Shown here: positions 10,301 to 21,414 of the stretch, one piece after another
How the letters are laid out: each line of letters begins with the position of its first letter
Position numbering within the stretch: position 1 is the first letter of the stretch
Assembly (NCBI GenBank): GCA_021234155.1
Contig: JAJEKV010000283.1
Span: forward strand, 126,001 to 190,000
DNA: 64,000 nt
Reading direction: 5' to 3'
Source of the DNA: Isoetes taiwanensis
Lineage: Eukaryota > Streptophyta > Lycopodiopsida > Isoetales > Isoetaceae
Made by a program: the position numbers and the translations under genes
Notes under the pieces: model-generated
The model's input: only the letters and a program-made list of their open reading frames with translations
What the model was told of the DNA's origin: nothing
Database searches by the model: none

Positions 10301-12380
10301 TGCACTGACTGATACCATATCTTTATGGTTTTTGCCACAAAATATCATATGCAAACTGCTAACTATTGGTATTCAATCAGCATACATTGTTGCCGCCGCT
10401 GGCAAAGCTGGCAATGAATTTTGACAAATGTTCGTGTCTATAGGATTTATATGCAATTTGGTGAATGCCCTCACGTGTTTTGCAAATGCATTAGGGAGCT
10501 ACTGAGGTGCCTCTGATTGTAGAGGTAATACCCTTTGCTTATGGCTTCATGTTGCAATATTGACATTTCATCCACCATAGAGCAAAAGACGTTAAGACTC
10601 CACAATTCATGTTTTATAGTCATGAATACTTTATGTTTGTACCTTTCCTTTGATTTCTCATCCATTACTGTCCACATATAACATGAAAGAAGTCTTGCTC
10701 GATCATGCATTTTACATTCTCAAGTGCTTAATGATGGCTCAAAGTTGACTTTTCAGTTAAACGTGCTGGTAGATTTATTTTAGATGTAAGATGCACATGC
10801 ATTCTACTCAACTGCCCCACTAAATATTTCATGCAATTATTGTCAAGGCGACTTCTAATGCAAAAGATGACCGTTCATTCTTTCTTCTCTTTTAATTCTT
10901 CAATGTCCAATCGCATGATACTTCAACTTGATTCTTGAAGCACTGCTAAGATTATCCTTCAACGATGTCTCCTATATGACAAGTGTGGCAGTGGCGAGTC
11001 CTATTTCTGTTACAACTACTCAAAAAGGTGAGTAGTATGATTTTACTGCCTATGACTATACGATTAGCAGGACCATATATAGAAGTGGAGAGATCTTACC
11101 ATTCTGGACTGAGACTATGCACACTGCAGTCAGGAGTCCCGTTGCTTCCATCAACAAACATCTCAGGGAATTCAAATGGTTTACATGTATGTCTTCCTTC
11201 TATATAAGAAGTGACATCAATCAGACTCCATATTTTCACCCTAGCATGGGTGAAATACTTCAAAAGCAGAGGCCTTTGGATCGCTAGCTATCTATTGCAA
11301 TAGAGATTCACAATGGACGAGCTTTCAGAACATGAAATTCATATCCCAGTTTACTCTGAGTTGGAAAGGATGAAGTCGTCCTTATTTTCTGCTGTAAGTT
11401 TTATAATGCACAAAGTATTAGTAAAATAACTTTGACATCCCTATCTTCCTAGACACCAATATGCAACGTTGGAGCTCTTATCTAATGGTCTGTGCTGCAG
11501 ATCCTAGAATTCTTTCATGAGCATTCATAACTGCAATTGCATACATCTGCGTTTCTTCAGGTAAAGGTCCGTTGTCATTGTTGATGTGTTTAAGGTCTGT
11601 GGACATCATTTGTGGAAGGCATGTATGCAAGCTCCATTCAGACCGAAACAACTCCATTGCCTATATATTAAAGTGCAATGCAACAAAGATTAGAATGGCT
11701 TCTCAGTGACAGCTATGATTAAACACAAATAAAATGGTATATCCCAAGGAGCTATGTTGCGGTATGTCTATGAAGATGTTAGAGGGAGGCTCTTGCTCAG
11801 CCTGATTTTCTTACCTTATATTTTCCTTCTTAATCAGGCCCAACCCTCTTGAAGTGGCAGAATTTTAAAAGCTTAAAGCATCTGCATTTTTTTATTTGAC
11901 CTCTATGTGCTTTAAAAGGGGCATCCTCTATATGATGTTTTTATGAGCTTATATTCCAATCAAAAGCTGTCGAAGTTTATATGCAATGAATGAGCGAGAT
12001 CACACATGGTTGCAGTAAAACTTATATTTTCTTTGCTCTCCACATCCATGATCCACTAGCTATTGGCACAAATGACACCATATGCTCCCTCACCCTGACC
12101 TCTCTTTTATAAAATGAGACTAAAAACCCCCTCTTCAAATAAAAACAGTTCTTTATGTCTCCCTTCCATTTTCCATTTCTCAATTTAATACATGTTAAGA
12201 ACTTTTGAAGTGTTCAACCCTCATTCAAAAACAAGAAAAAAAAAAGAAGCAATGGTATATCTTTAGTTAACTGTTTTCTTACTTCGTAAATTTATTACCT
12301 CTCACTACACATCGTGCCGAAATGAACATCGCCATTCGTATTGTATCTATATTGTGCCTAAGTATCGTATATCATGTTAC
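10301..12380. other. no supported gene; AT-rich
   Basis: Apart from the doubtful carboxypeptidase-like piece near 11,030-11,160, I see only AT-rich, stop-rich sequence. Positions 12368-12380 are the left target-site duplication of the adjacent LINE. Confidence 0.45.
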
Positions 12381-12463
12381 CATTTTTTTTTTTTTTTTTT
12401 TTGAAGGACGTCAAGCTTTATTCACCAACTAGAAACCAGAGCAACATAAATGCAAAGACAGGA

Positions 12464-13416
12464 TTATAAACCCCAGGTGGACAAACCGATCCAACCGAAA
12501 GCACAACCACCGCCTATGCAAAAGAATGAATCAAGGTAAGTATGCCAGATCAGTACTTTCTTCTCTTGATCAAGAGAAGAACAATTGTAAGCCATAACAA
12601 TTTTATCTTGCGCCCACTGAAGAACAACCTCATCTGCAGTATCTATGCCCTTAAAGATAAACAACCTCCTTCTCTTCCAGATTGACCATAAAAGCCAGCC
12701 GATACATGCGAGATGAAAAGCTCGTTTAGTTGTTTGGGCCAAGCATCGGGATAGATAGCAAGCAAAATTTCTTTGGCTAGATCGAGACGCGTGCCAAAAA
12801 AGGGTCAACAACCAAGACCATGCCCCGCCAAGCCTCTCACACAAGAAAAACAATGCTCAATACTCTCAACCCTTTGCTGGCATAAAGGGCAGAGCTCTGA
12901 AATCCGATTATCCATTTTATGGACTAACCTGTTGACTCTGAGGCATCTATGGATCACTTGCCACCACAAAACTACTACTTTGGGGTGAAGCAGCTTATCC
13001 CATACCCATATCCAAACACTTTTCCATTGTGGTCGAGGGACACGAAGATGCCATCTATTAGATGGAGGCAGGATTTCAGAATGCACAAGCAATTTATACA
13101 CAGAAGACACAAACCGCCCTGGCTGGATATCTTGATGGCAACCCCATATGACTACCTCAATCTGTGGACCAGAATCCTGTGGCAACAATGCAGCAATATG
13201 ATTCCAGATTACTCTGTCCCCATCGTACAACAAGAACTTTGTTCTAAATGCTTCCCATGACATGAGATGATCAGACTCATACCAAGCTGCAATAGTATTG
13301 ATACCGCTGCTACCCATCGTCGTTGTGTCTTTGGATGAACAACCACACTTAGAGGCACATTCTCTGGAGTGTCCTGCAAAGGAATCCACCAAAGATGGAG
13401 TGGACAACCAAGACAT
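12464..13416 (-). pseudogene. LINE ORF2 C-terminal zinc-binding region (zf-RVT)
   Basis: Two overlapping antisense frames (13,416-12,805 and 12,853-12,464) encode the plant zf-RVT domain. Key pieces are WDKLLHPKVVVLWWQVIHRC, then CPLCQQRVESIEHCFSC, the zinc-binding Cys/His set, then SWLLTLFWHASR and IGWLLWSIWKRRRLFIFKG. A frameshift near 12,830 separates the halves. Confidence 0.85.
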
Positions 13417-13874
13417 GCCTCGGGATTAATATGGAAAAGAGACCGACGGTGTCCCAAGTCGCAAGCAACCCCTTTAGAAAGGGAGAAGCATTAGGATACG
13501 GATGCATATGATAAAGCAAAGCCCAAGGAAGGAGGGGCTTAATGGAGGCCTTATGAAATGGGAGACAATGCTGAATCGACTGCACCAACAACCTCAGGCG
13601 AGGAGAATCATCCTTACCAATGAAAATCCTCCAAATGAACTTTGATATCATCACCTTGCTTTGGAGGTGAAAATCCAACATACCAAGACCACCGGTGCTT
13701 TAGGTCTAATGCATTTAGCCCAAGCTACCTTGACCTTTGCTCCTAACTCATTTCCACCCCAAATAAAATTTCGACGATCACGCACAATCTCCTCCATCTT
13801 ACATCTGGAGCTAGTAAAGGTGGCGCCATGTAGACATGAGTATTACTAAGAACACATTTAGCCACGGTGATTCT

Positions 13875-14771
13875 CTAGGGCATGGACGGTTTAGTCAGTA
13901 TTCCACCAAAACAAGTGCTTTTGCAACCCACTAATGATTTCATCCCAAGCATCCAGGCGAGACATGAATTCCAACGGGATACCAAGCAACTTTGTGGTAT
14001 TGCCATGCGTAAGAATCTTCCAAGGATAGTCCAAAATACTGAGGGAGGGATGGGACTGTCCAACGCCCACAAAGGCGTACATTTTGCCACCCTACAAGAA
14101 CTCCCCGATGCTAAGGAGAATGTGTCTAATAATAGCTTAGCATTACGAAGATTCTCAGCCCTCGGCAATTAGGAACAAAAAAAGTGTCATCGGCATATTG
14201 GTTACATACCTCTTGAGAACCATCGTCCATTGGGAGGCCTTGAATAACGCCATCTTGGGTAGCCACGAGAAGAGCTGGGACAAGACTGCCACAATTGTGA
14301 AAAGCAAGGGTGCTAAGGGACAACCCCCGTCAATTCCTCTACCCACTACAAAAATATCCGATGGCTCATACGGAAAAGGGATGGAGATCTGGCTGATGTA
14401 TGGAGCTTCATGACATTCCTTGTGAATGACTCCCCAAACCCAAGTGCAAGAAGACACTTCTCCAAGAAGCCCCAATCAACACTATCGTAGGCTTTAGCAA
14501 AATCAAGCTTAAGATACACCGCTCTATGACCCACAGAACCGGGCCCAATATATTCCTTCATATCAGCCCACGTTGTTGAGAATACAACGACGAGGAGAAA
14601 GCCGATTGTGTTGACGAGATAGCGTCGACCAAGATGTCTCGGACTCTTTCTCGCCAATGTCTTAGCAAAGATCTTGTACACAGAGGAAAGCAATGTAATA
14701 GGTCGCCCGATCGAGAAATAGTCTTGGGTTCCTTGTTCTTTGGAATGAGAGAGAGATACAACTGTATTCAA
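13875..14771 (-). pseudogene. LINE reverse transcriptase
   Basis: Antisense frames show non-LTR reverse transcriptase motifs: RPITLLSSVYKIFAK, then LKLDFAKAYDSVDWGFL (motif A aspartate), GCPLAPLLF (motif B) and QYADDTFF (catalytic YADD). The motifs sit in three different frames, so the enzyme is dead. The closest relative in the window is the plus-strand LINE at 62.5-64 kb. Confidence 0.9.
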
Positions 14772-15666
14772 AATCTTATCAAGGCTCCTAAATCTCGAAA
14801 CTCACAAAGGCATCATATATGTCATCCTCCAACCGGTCCCAAAGACTTCCGAAAGAATTCAATAGGAAAGCCATCAAGACCGGGCATTTATCCCTTTTCA
14901 AGAGAGCCAGCCAGCTACTTTTAAGTCCTCCTTCACAATATTAGACTCAAGAAGCAACCTCACGCTCTTTAGAAACAAAGGCGACGACCTTAGTAGTCAA
15001 CACCAATTGCATGTCCTTCCGAAGGGCAATGGGTGTCGCAAAGAATGAAGAAAAGTGATGATGAAGATATTGCTTAAGATTCACCGGATGGGAGATAAGA
15101 GCACCATCCGGCGCGCATTCAAAGAATGTATAGAAGTGGCAAGTTTCCTTCTTCTTGCAGCAAGAAAAAGAACGGGTACACCTATCACCGCCCTTGAACC
15201 ATTTGCACCCTCGCCTTCACTTTGGCTTCCGATGAACTTTACGGTTTCTATAGCCTTGATCCGAGATAATAACTCCTTTTCTCGACTCCATTAGTATGGC
15301 CACAAAGGAGTACTTCTAATTCGGGTACAATGCAGTCAATAGCCCTTTAGCTTCAGCAGACTCGACTCTCCCATATTCTTTTGCAAATGACTTCACTGCT
15401 GCAGACAACGCGCAACAACCCCGGACATGCCCCCACGAGGGTGAGAAGGCCCGAGACCAAGCCCGACCACTGACCAACTTTGAACTCATCATCCTCCGGT
15501 ACTTGCAATTAAGCTTTAAAGTAGGTCTGGTAGGTCGATGACAATTAGCCACATCATTAGTTAGAAGTTGTGGATTATGATCGAGACCTGAGCTATCCGT
15601 AAGATTTGAGCTTAATTTAAAATCCGCTAGCCGAAAGCAGCTGCACAAGTATTAAAGTATCCTCTA

Positions 15667-16101
15667 TCATGCCTTGCATAAGCTCGCCAGCTCTGTCCAA
15701 CCATTACACCACGTAAAGGACTGATCACCATCAATCTCCATAAGCCGACCATCATGTAAAGGCGTAGCCATTGCTCTCGCTTCGAATCCTTGCACCACTT
15801 CGTGAGCCGCGACCACTTCTATCTCTTTCCAACTCGACCATATTGAAGTCGCCAACGAGCAACCATGCAACATTTTGTCCAAGCGGAGAACTTTACTCCT
15901 CGAGTTGCCCACAAAGCACCACCGACGAGGTCTATTATGAGCATACACATTTATCAAACCCCATGCTTGGCCTTTATCTTTCCATTTGATTATTATCCAC
16001 CGCCCGAACCTATCTGTTTGAGTAAAAGTGACATCCACGGATGACTTCCATGCAATAAGCACACCAGCCTTAGATGCATCGCCAGCCAGACACCAAGACA
16101 T
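15667..16101 (-). pseudogene. LINE apurinic-type endonuclease fragment
   Basis: The frame contains GVLIAWKSS, the INVYAHN strand typical of the L1 endonuclease (usually NVYAPN) and the SFTWCNG motif (usually YTWSN). It lies upstream of the reverse transcriptase region, as expected for ORF2. Confidence 0.8.
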
Positions 16102-16905
16102 TATAGTCCCGGTCCAAATACATTAGCTACTTTATGTACATCATCCGGCGGCATTTATGCTCTTGGAGGCAACAAAAGGTAATTAGAAAACTTAGGACAG
16201 TAAAGAGACAACACCGCTTCTTTTACTTGGGGAAGAAGCCACTCCCCTCACATTCCAAGACAACAGGTTCATGTGGCCAAAATATTATGCTCCACCTCCA
16301 TACCAATAGAGCCGGCCTCAACCATGTCCATCTCGCATGGTTGTCGAAGGGGAGGTCAGCCCACCTCGATCACGAAATTGGCAAGGGGAGCCTCTCTCTG
16401 TTCCACCCTTCCATTGTTTTGTTCAAGACTTGGTGAGGGAGAGCCTCCTCTGCTCTACCCCCATTATTTTGTTGGGTAACTGGCAAGGGAGAGCCTCCTC
16501 TGCTCCACCCTTCCATGCAAATTATCGAATCGCTCATGACATGTGACACATGTTGACTAGCCTTATTGCGTGCAGCTCTTTTCAATTAACATTTGTCCAT
16601 CCCTCTTGGGCATTTTCATGATGTTCTTGAACACTTTCATGCCAGCTCTTGCAATTCCTGGATCTTCTGTAACTTAGCCCTAGCATCCTCTTCAAAAGCG
16701 GGAGTATGCACAATCTTCTGTGGGATAGTGGTTTTAGCAGCAGATGGAGTAGCAACAACAGAGGTCGCAGTGGCATTGGCAGAAGGGACAACAGAGGGTA
16801 AAGGGGACACAGCAGAGGTAGGAGGCACAGAGGAAGAAGGGACCATTGCAGGGCGATCTCTCTTCGCACGAAAATTTGTAAATAAAGCAAGTTGAGGGAA
16901 ATAAA

Positions 16906-17652
16906 TCACAAAGCCGAGGGCCATTGAGCAAGCGCAAAACATACTTCAGAAAGATAGGGCCACTTTTCACAACCACGGTCGGGGAAGACCGCGACCACTG
17001 AAGGAAGAGAAACACAAATTTTAGCACCATCAACAATAGAATGGGCCAGATGAGTACCCAGACCATTAGCAATACTGATAAGAAACTCCGGCACCAAGAG
17101 ATCAGGAGGAAGATTAGGAATAGAAAACCAACATGGCATCCTAAGAGCAGGAGTCATACCAGGAGAAAATCCAGGCGAGTAAGGCTGGTACAAAATATAA
17201 TCACTCCACATTGGGTCCACACCACGTGCCACCAGTTGCTCAACAGCCACAGCATCATCAAAAACGATCAAAAAGAACTTCTTATCCAGCATCTTTAAAG
17301 TACGATAAGGTGGCAACCCTAATCTCCGAAGATGACCAGTCAACCAATAGCCAAGCTTCCTACTATCAAGAAATGCTCCAGTATATTGACCAACCACACT
17401 AAACGACAACAAGTTACTAATACACTTCTTGTGTAAGTCATGATCAATCTCGACCACATTGTACCCAGACGCTTGAAGAGTATTCTTACACATTTCAGGC
17501 TGATAGAAAACTTCAACAGAAGGTAACTGAAGTTCCAACTGTGTCTCCTTTGCTCGCAACTCACCCAAAAGATTACTAAGATCTCTTTTATTATCCTGAA
17601 TCATCACATCAATAGCTGTAGCAACACGCCCAGCAGACGTAGTTGAAGACAA
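16906..17652 (-). CDS. LINE ORF1, DUF4283-type nucleic-acid-binding protein
   Basis: A 248-residue antisense frame resembles plant L1 ORF1 proteins with DUF4283: YTGAFLDSRKLGYWLTGHL early in the domain, FFLIVFDD, and later MPCWFSIPNLPPDLLVPEFL with IANGLGTHLA. ORF1 proteins bind element RNA in the retrotransposition particle. The C-terminal part past 16,906 lies in other frames and has alanine/threonine-rich sequence (about 16,640-16,900). Usual length is 300-500 residues, so this is partial. Confidence 0.75.
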   Translation of the reverse strand: MSSTTSAGRVATAIDVMIQDNKRDLSNLLGELRAKETQLELQLPSVEVFYQPEMCKNTLQASGYNVVEIDHDLHKKCISNLLSFSVVGQYTGAFLDSRKLGYWLTGHLRRLGLPPYRTLKMLDKKFFLIVFDDAVAVEQLVARGVDPMWSDYILYQPYSPGFSPGMTPALRMPCWFSIPNLPPDLLVPEFLISIANGLGTHLAHSIVDGAKICVSLPSVVAVFPDRGCEKWPYLSEVCFALAQWPSAL

Positions 17653-17758
17653 GTCCTTCTTGATCCAATCACTAAAGCGCTCCCTGCTAGCATTTACTCC
17701 AGAAGTTGAGACCCAAATGGTTGTGTTTCTTATATATAAGTACCATATATCATGCTAC

Positions 17759-18470
17759 AATTTCAAGTTGACTGGCTTCAATATACAAATTCTTTTCTTC
17801 ATATAGATATTTCTCCTGCGTTCCTTTTAATATGATGTGGATGAATGTACATCAGCCTTAAGGCATGTACAACTGCATATTTGGATTTCATCTTGCTAAA
17901 TCTTAAATCCCTGTTTTGCCTACGTTAACTCCAGAGCTTCTATGCTCATGCTGCTACTACAGGCATTATTGGAAGTGTAGGCTGTCAATATAGTGTAATT
18001 TTGCATAAATCAATCGCAAAGTGGAGACTAGCAACATAATAAACATTTATCGCGTAACATTATCAAAGCCTATCTTAAAATATCTCCTCTATATGGGAAA
18101 ATACCGATACCACAGAGGCAACCACATTAAGGCACAAACACTCATCGACTACCATAGGGTGAGAAAAGTGAGTGCGCACATACTGCATGGGTAGTCTTCG
18201 ATCTATCTAAAGAAGTGCTTAAATCAAGCTATTATCTTTATTTTGGGTTCATTTTGCATATAGAAAAGATATTTAGACAGTTGATACTTATCTATTATAC
18301 TTAGTTTGCATTACCATCATCCTAAGTATTTGGGCATTGAGTTTTCTACTATCACACACTGGGATGCATCCATCAGGTTACTTGGTCATCTGCTTGGCCG
18401 GAAAGCCCTCAGATGCAATGCAAAACAACAAATCACAAGGCGTAGTCAGATGCATGGGGTCACCAGGCAC
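17759..18470. other. no gene seen
   Basis: AT-rich sequence between the two LINEs. I see no coding signal or repeat structure. Confidence 0.45.
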
Positions 18471-19106
18471 ACTTGTTCAGGGCCTTGGTTGAACCGGTCC
18501 TCCTCTATGGGGCAGAAGTGTGGGGGCCAATGATATCCCTCACCACTTGGAACGATCTAGAGCAGGTACAGAAGGCCTTCTTGGCCCGGGCATTGGGAGT
18601 GAAATCCACGGTCCCATATCAGATCTTGCTCCAGGAGACAGGCTTCCTTCCATTACAGAGGGCTGCGCTGGAACGTCACATTATTTACTTCCAGAAGGTG
18701 GTGGCTATGGATGAAGCCCGGCTGCCCAACCTTGCTTTGGCAATGGCGATGGGCCCGCAGCCGACTCAAAGCTTCTTGGAAAGACAAGCAAGCCCCTGGT
18801 TCTCGCTATGGAATGTGCAGCACACGATGTGGACCGGTGCATACACCGGAAGGAACGCTACGCTTTGAAGCAAGATTTTGATGCTTGCTTCATGGCCAAG
18901 CTTTGGGATGCAGTGGCCCTGTCACATGTCAAGGTGGCAAATTATCGACAGCAGGTTAATCCCATGCTTACGAGGGGCCCACACCACTACCTGCGCACCC
19001 ATCTACCCATGAAAAAGCGCAGGGTGATTGCTTCCATTCGCACAGGTGCACACCACCTCCGCATTGAGACGGGGAGATGGATTCGGGAGCCGCGTGAGGA
19101 CAGACA

Positions 19107-19658
19107 TTAGAGGAAAAATGAGATCACATTTTGTCCCATTAAGGGATGCTTAAAATGCCATATCAGCTTTTTAAACTGTCCAATAAGAGAAGAGCTCCAG
19201 TATATCTCATTCCAGTATTATGTGGCAGCCTGTAATTAATGCAGCTGCAACTAACTTCTATAGTATCATTTTTTTCATTATAACTTTTGATCCAGAACTC
19301 CGATTCAAAAACTTTTTGTAGCAATGGATTCGTCTTCACAAGATCTATCTAGTGATAACCCATTCATACATATTTTACGATATAAATAAATAAGAAATAA
19401 GCAAAAAATCATATTTTTTTAAGGTTAACGCATATGACCATGTTGAAATACATCATAACCATATATCATTGGAAAGATCTTTTCATTCCGCATCTAATGC
19501 AACAAACGCCGCAACATTTTGACAAGTGGATCAAAAGTTATGGGGGAAAAACAACAGCAATGAAGTTGTTGGTGCTGCATTAATTGCAGTTAATAGAGGG
19601 TAGCCATTCCATTAGAGGATTCTTATGGGGATGAAATGAGATCTCAAATTTCCTCTAA
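19107..19658. mobile_element. foldback MITE, 552 bp, inside the LINE
   Basis: The ends TTAGAGGAAA... and ...TTTCCTCTAA are inverted repeats that extend imperfectly through GAGATCNCATTT and on to about 45 bp. An inner inverted pair (TAACTTTTGATCCA near 19,280; TGGATCAAAAGTTA near 19,530) shows that much of the element can fold back. It splits LINE ORF2 exactly between the two coding pieces. I could not fix a target-site duplication; edges are accurate to about 4 bp. Confidence 0.8.
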
Positions 19659-20065
19659 TGGTCTGTCAGTGCTGTCAACAGGGCGCCATTGAGGATGAAA
19701 GTCACGCCCTCCAGGCCTGTCCGACGTACGAGCATATCCGGGCTCGGTATGCTCGGTTAGTTGTGCCCCATCAGGCCTTGCATGAGCTACTGAGCACGCC
19801 TCTCAGAGGCTTGTTGGGATCAGACCTCGGGAGGTAATGGATACGCGGACTCAGTTATGCCCCCCTGTCCGACATTAACCTCAGCTGTACTTGTGATTAT
19901 GTATATAACTGTGCAGTATGTCATCATCCTTATTGCTACTAAGGTTTTTCCCCCGAAAACCCTTCGGGGCAGGGGTTTTTTAATTCTGGTAGTAATACAC
20001 CTGCTGCTCTCTCTTTGTACTTGGGTCCCATAGGCCAGTTGGTCTCCGTGGACGATAAAATCATA

Positions 20066-20090
20066 TTCTATTCTATTCTATTCTATTCTT
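20066..20090 (+). repeat. (TTCTA)n LINE tail
   Basis: About five TTCTA units close the LINE 3' UTR. The same repeat closes the second copy at 40,730-40,757, so it is part of the element rather than a chance microsatellite. Confidence 0.85.
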
Positions 20091-20116
20091 ATTGCAATTT
20101 TTGAACTATAGCCTTA

Positions 20117-20437
20117 TCCTATATTATTGTTCTTACGAAAATAAAGGATCAACTAAATGAAGCAAGTTATATAACTACATGCATAAATTATAGGCATGTG
20201 TTGAGGAACCACAAAAGTTTTTCTATAGTACATTCAGGGTTGTGAATATTTGTACTTGGTCCAACATAACATAATAAAGTTTAGGTCTCAAATAGCTATA
20301 CGCAAATATGTTAATGAATCTTAAAAACTTCTATTTTACCCTTGCCCCTTCAAGCCACATTGTCTATTCTAGCAACAATCAAATGACTACGTCTTCAAAT
20401 TGTTACTAAGCCCGGCAACGCCGGGCACCATAACTAG
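20117..20437 (+). mobile_element. short non-autonomous Helitron (321 bp)
   Basis: The 5' end TCCTATATTATT follows an A. The 3' end has the hairpin GCCCGGC-AAC-GCCGGGC, seven bases, then CTAG, followed by T. A 5'-A|TC...CTAG|T-3' layout with a hairpin about 11 bases from the end is diagnostic of Helitrons and matches four larger copies in this window. The 5' end is less certain than the 3' end. Confidence 0.75.
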
Positions 20438-20530
20438 TTTAAGCTTAAAACACAACAATATTACTAAAATATTAAGGTTCGGGACCATTCTTTAAGCACT
20501 AGACACCAAGATTCCGGAATGGTTTTGAAA

Positions 20531-20945
20531 CGGTATAAATTTATACGCCCCGAGCACGAGCGGTATAAATTTATACCGTTCAAGAACACAGTCGGTATAA
20601 ATTTATACGCCCCGAGCACGAGCGGTATAAATTTATACCGTTCCAGAAGACATTCGGTATAAATTTATACCGCAAGTGTTCTGGAACGGTATAAATTTAT
20701 ACCGCTCGTGCTCGAGCGGTATAAATTTATACCGTTCCAGAAGACATTCGGTATAAATTTATATCGCAAGTGTTCTGGAACGGTATAAATTTATACCGCT
20801 CGTGCTCGAGCGGTATAAATTTATACTGCTCCAGAACACTTGCGGTATAAATTTATACCGACTGTGTTCTGGAACTTATACCGCTCGTGGTCGGGGCGTA
20901 TAAATTTATACCGATCCAGAGCCATATCGGTATAAATTTATACCG
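20531..20945. repeat. phased palindrome array CGGTATAAATTTATACCG
   Basis: Thirteen good copies and one damaged copy of the palindrome start at about 20532, 20562, 20594, 20624, 20656, 20688, 20718, 20750, 20782, 20812, 20844, 20874 (damaged), 20897 and 20929. Spacing is mostly 30 or 32 bp, about three helical turns. Spacers come in a few types (GCTCGTGCTCGAGC; TTCCAGAAGACATTC; CAAGTGTTCTGGAAC) that are partly inverted copies of each other. It lies upstream of the DUF7869-like gene. Likely roles are protein-binding subterminal repeats of a transposon or a regulatory array. Confidence 0.95.
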
Positions 20946-21213
20946 TGGGCGCTCACACTCTAACAGATTAAAACAAAAGAGAAACTAGAACAATACGGAT
21001 AGTAGACTTACGTGGCCATGACAGTATGGACTCGCGTATAGACGTTCCGGAGAGCAAATAAGGGGGGGGTATATAAGCCGCGACTTACATGCCTTCGACC
21101 GAAGTTGCATATATAGAAAATAGGGTGGCCGGCGCCGGGCTTAAGTACCTCTGCTAAGTGCCATTTCGTATAGCGCTTCTCCATAAAGTTTTCAATACAA
21201 GTATCTGTGAGTT

Positions 21214-21391
21214 TTCGTATAAATTTATACCGTTTCTGTTCTATGTTGCCCTTCTCTGTATAAATTTATACCATCTCTGTATAAATTTATACAGTCTGCC
21301 GCCTTAAGTTTTTCTTCCCTGTATAAATTTATACCATCTCTGTGTAAATTCATACCGTCTGTTCTTCTGTCGTATAAATTTATACAGTGTG
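21214..21391. repeat. second palindrome cluster, six copies
   Basis: Six further copies of the GTATAAATTTATAC core (one degenerate, GTGTAAATTCATAC) lie just before the start of the proline-rich coding region. Spacing is irregular here and the spacers differ (TCTCT-rich), unlike the phased array at 20.5-20.9 kb. Confidence 0.9.
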
Positions 21392-21414
21392 ACGCTAACT
21401 TTCTGAGTATGGCT

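Larger units (their letters stand above)
12381..17745 (-). mobile_element. L1-like LINE, near full length, decayed
   Basis: The antisense element ends at its 3' side in a poly(A) tail (poly-T on the plus strand at about 12,384-12,401). It carries ORF1 (17,652-16,906) and ORF2 pieces for endonuclease, reverse transcriptase and the zinc-binding C-terminus. It is flanked by a 13 bp target-site duplication with one mismatch, TATATCATGTTAC at 12368-12380 and TATATCATGCTAC at 17746-17758. These ends define about 5.4 kb, normal for plant L1. ORF2 has many frameshifts and stops. Confidence 0.88.
18473..20092 (+). mobile_element. 5'-truncated LINE with TTCTA tail
   Basis: Only the C-terminal part of ORF2 is present: FRALVEPVLLYGAEVWG and LGVKSTVPYQILLQETGFLP, then (after a frameshift near 18,830) KKRRVIASIRTGAHHLRIE. 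Beyond an inserted MITE comes CQCCQQGAIEDESHALQACP, the Cys/His finger common at non-LTR ORF2 ends. The stop is at about 19,838. The 3' UTR ends GGTCTCCGTGGACG and about five TTCTA units at 20,066-20,090 instead of poly(A). A second short copy of this 3' end is at 40,688-40,757. Confidence 0.85.

Noticed and set aside
20531-20945. CRISPR array
   Set aside because: The units are palindromes with only two or three recurring spacer types, in a plant-type nuclear context; no cas genes.
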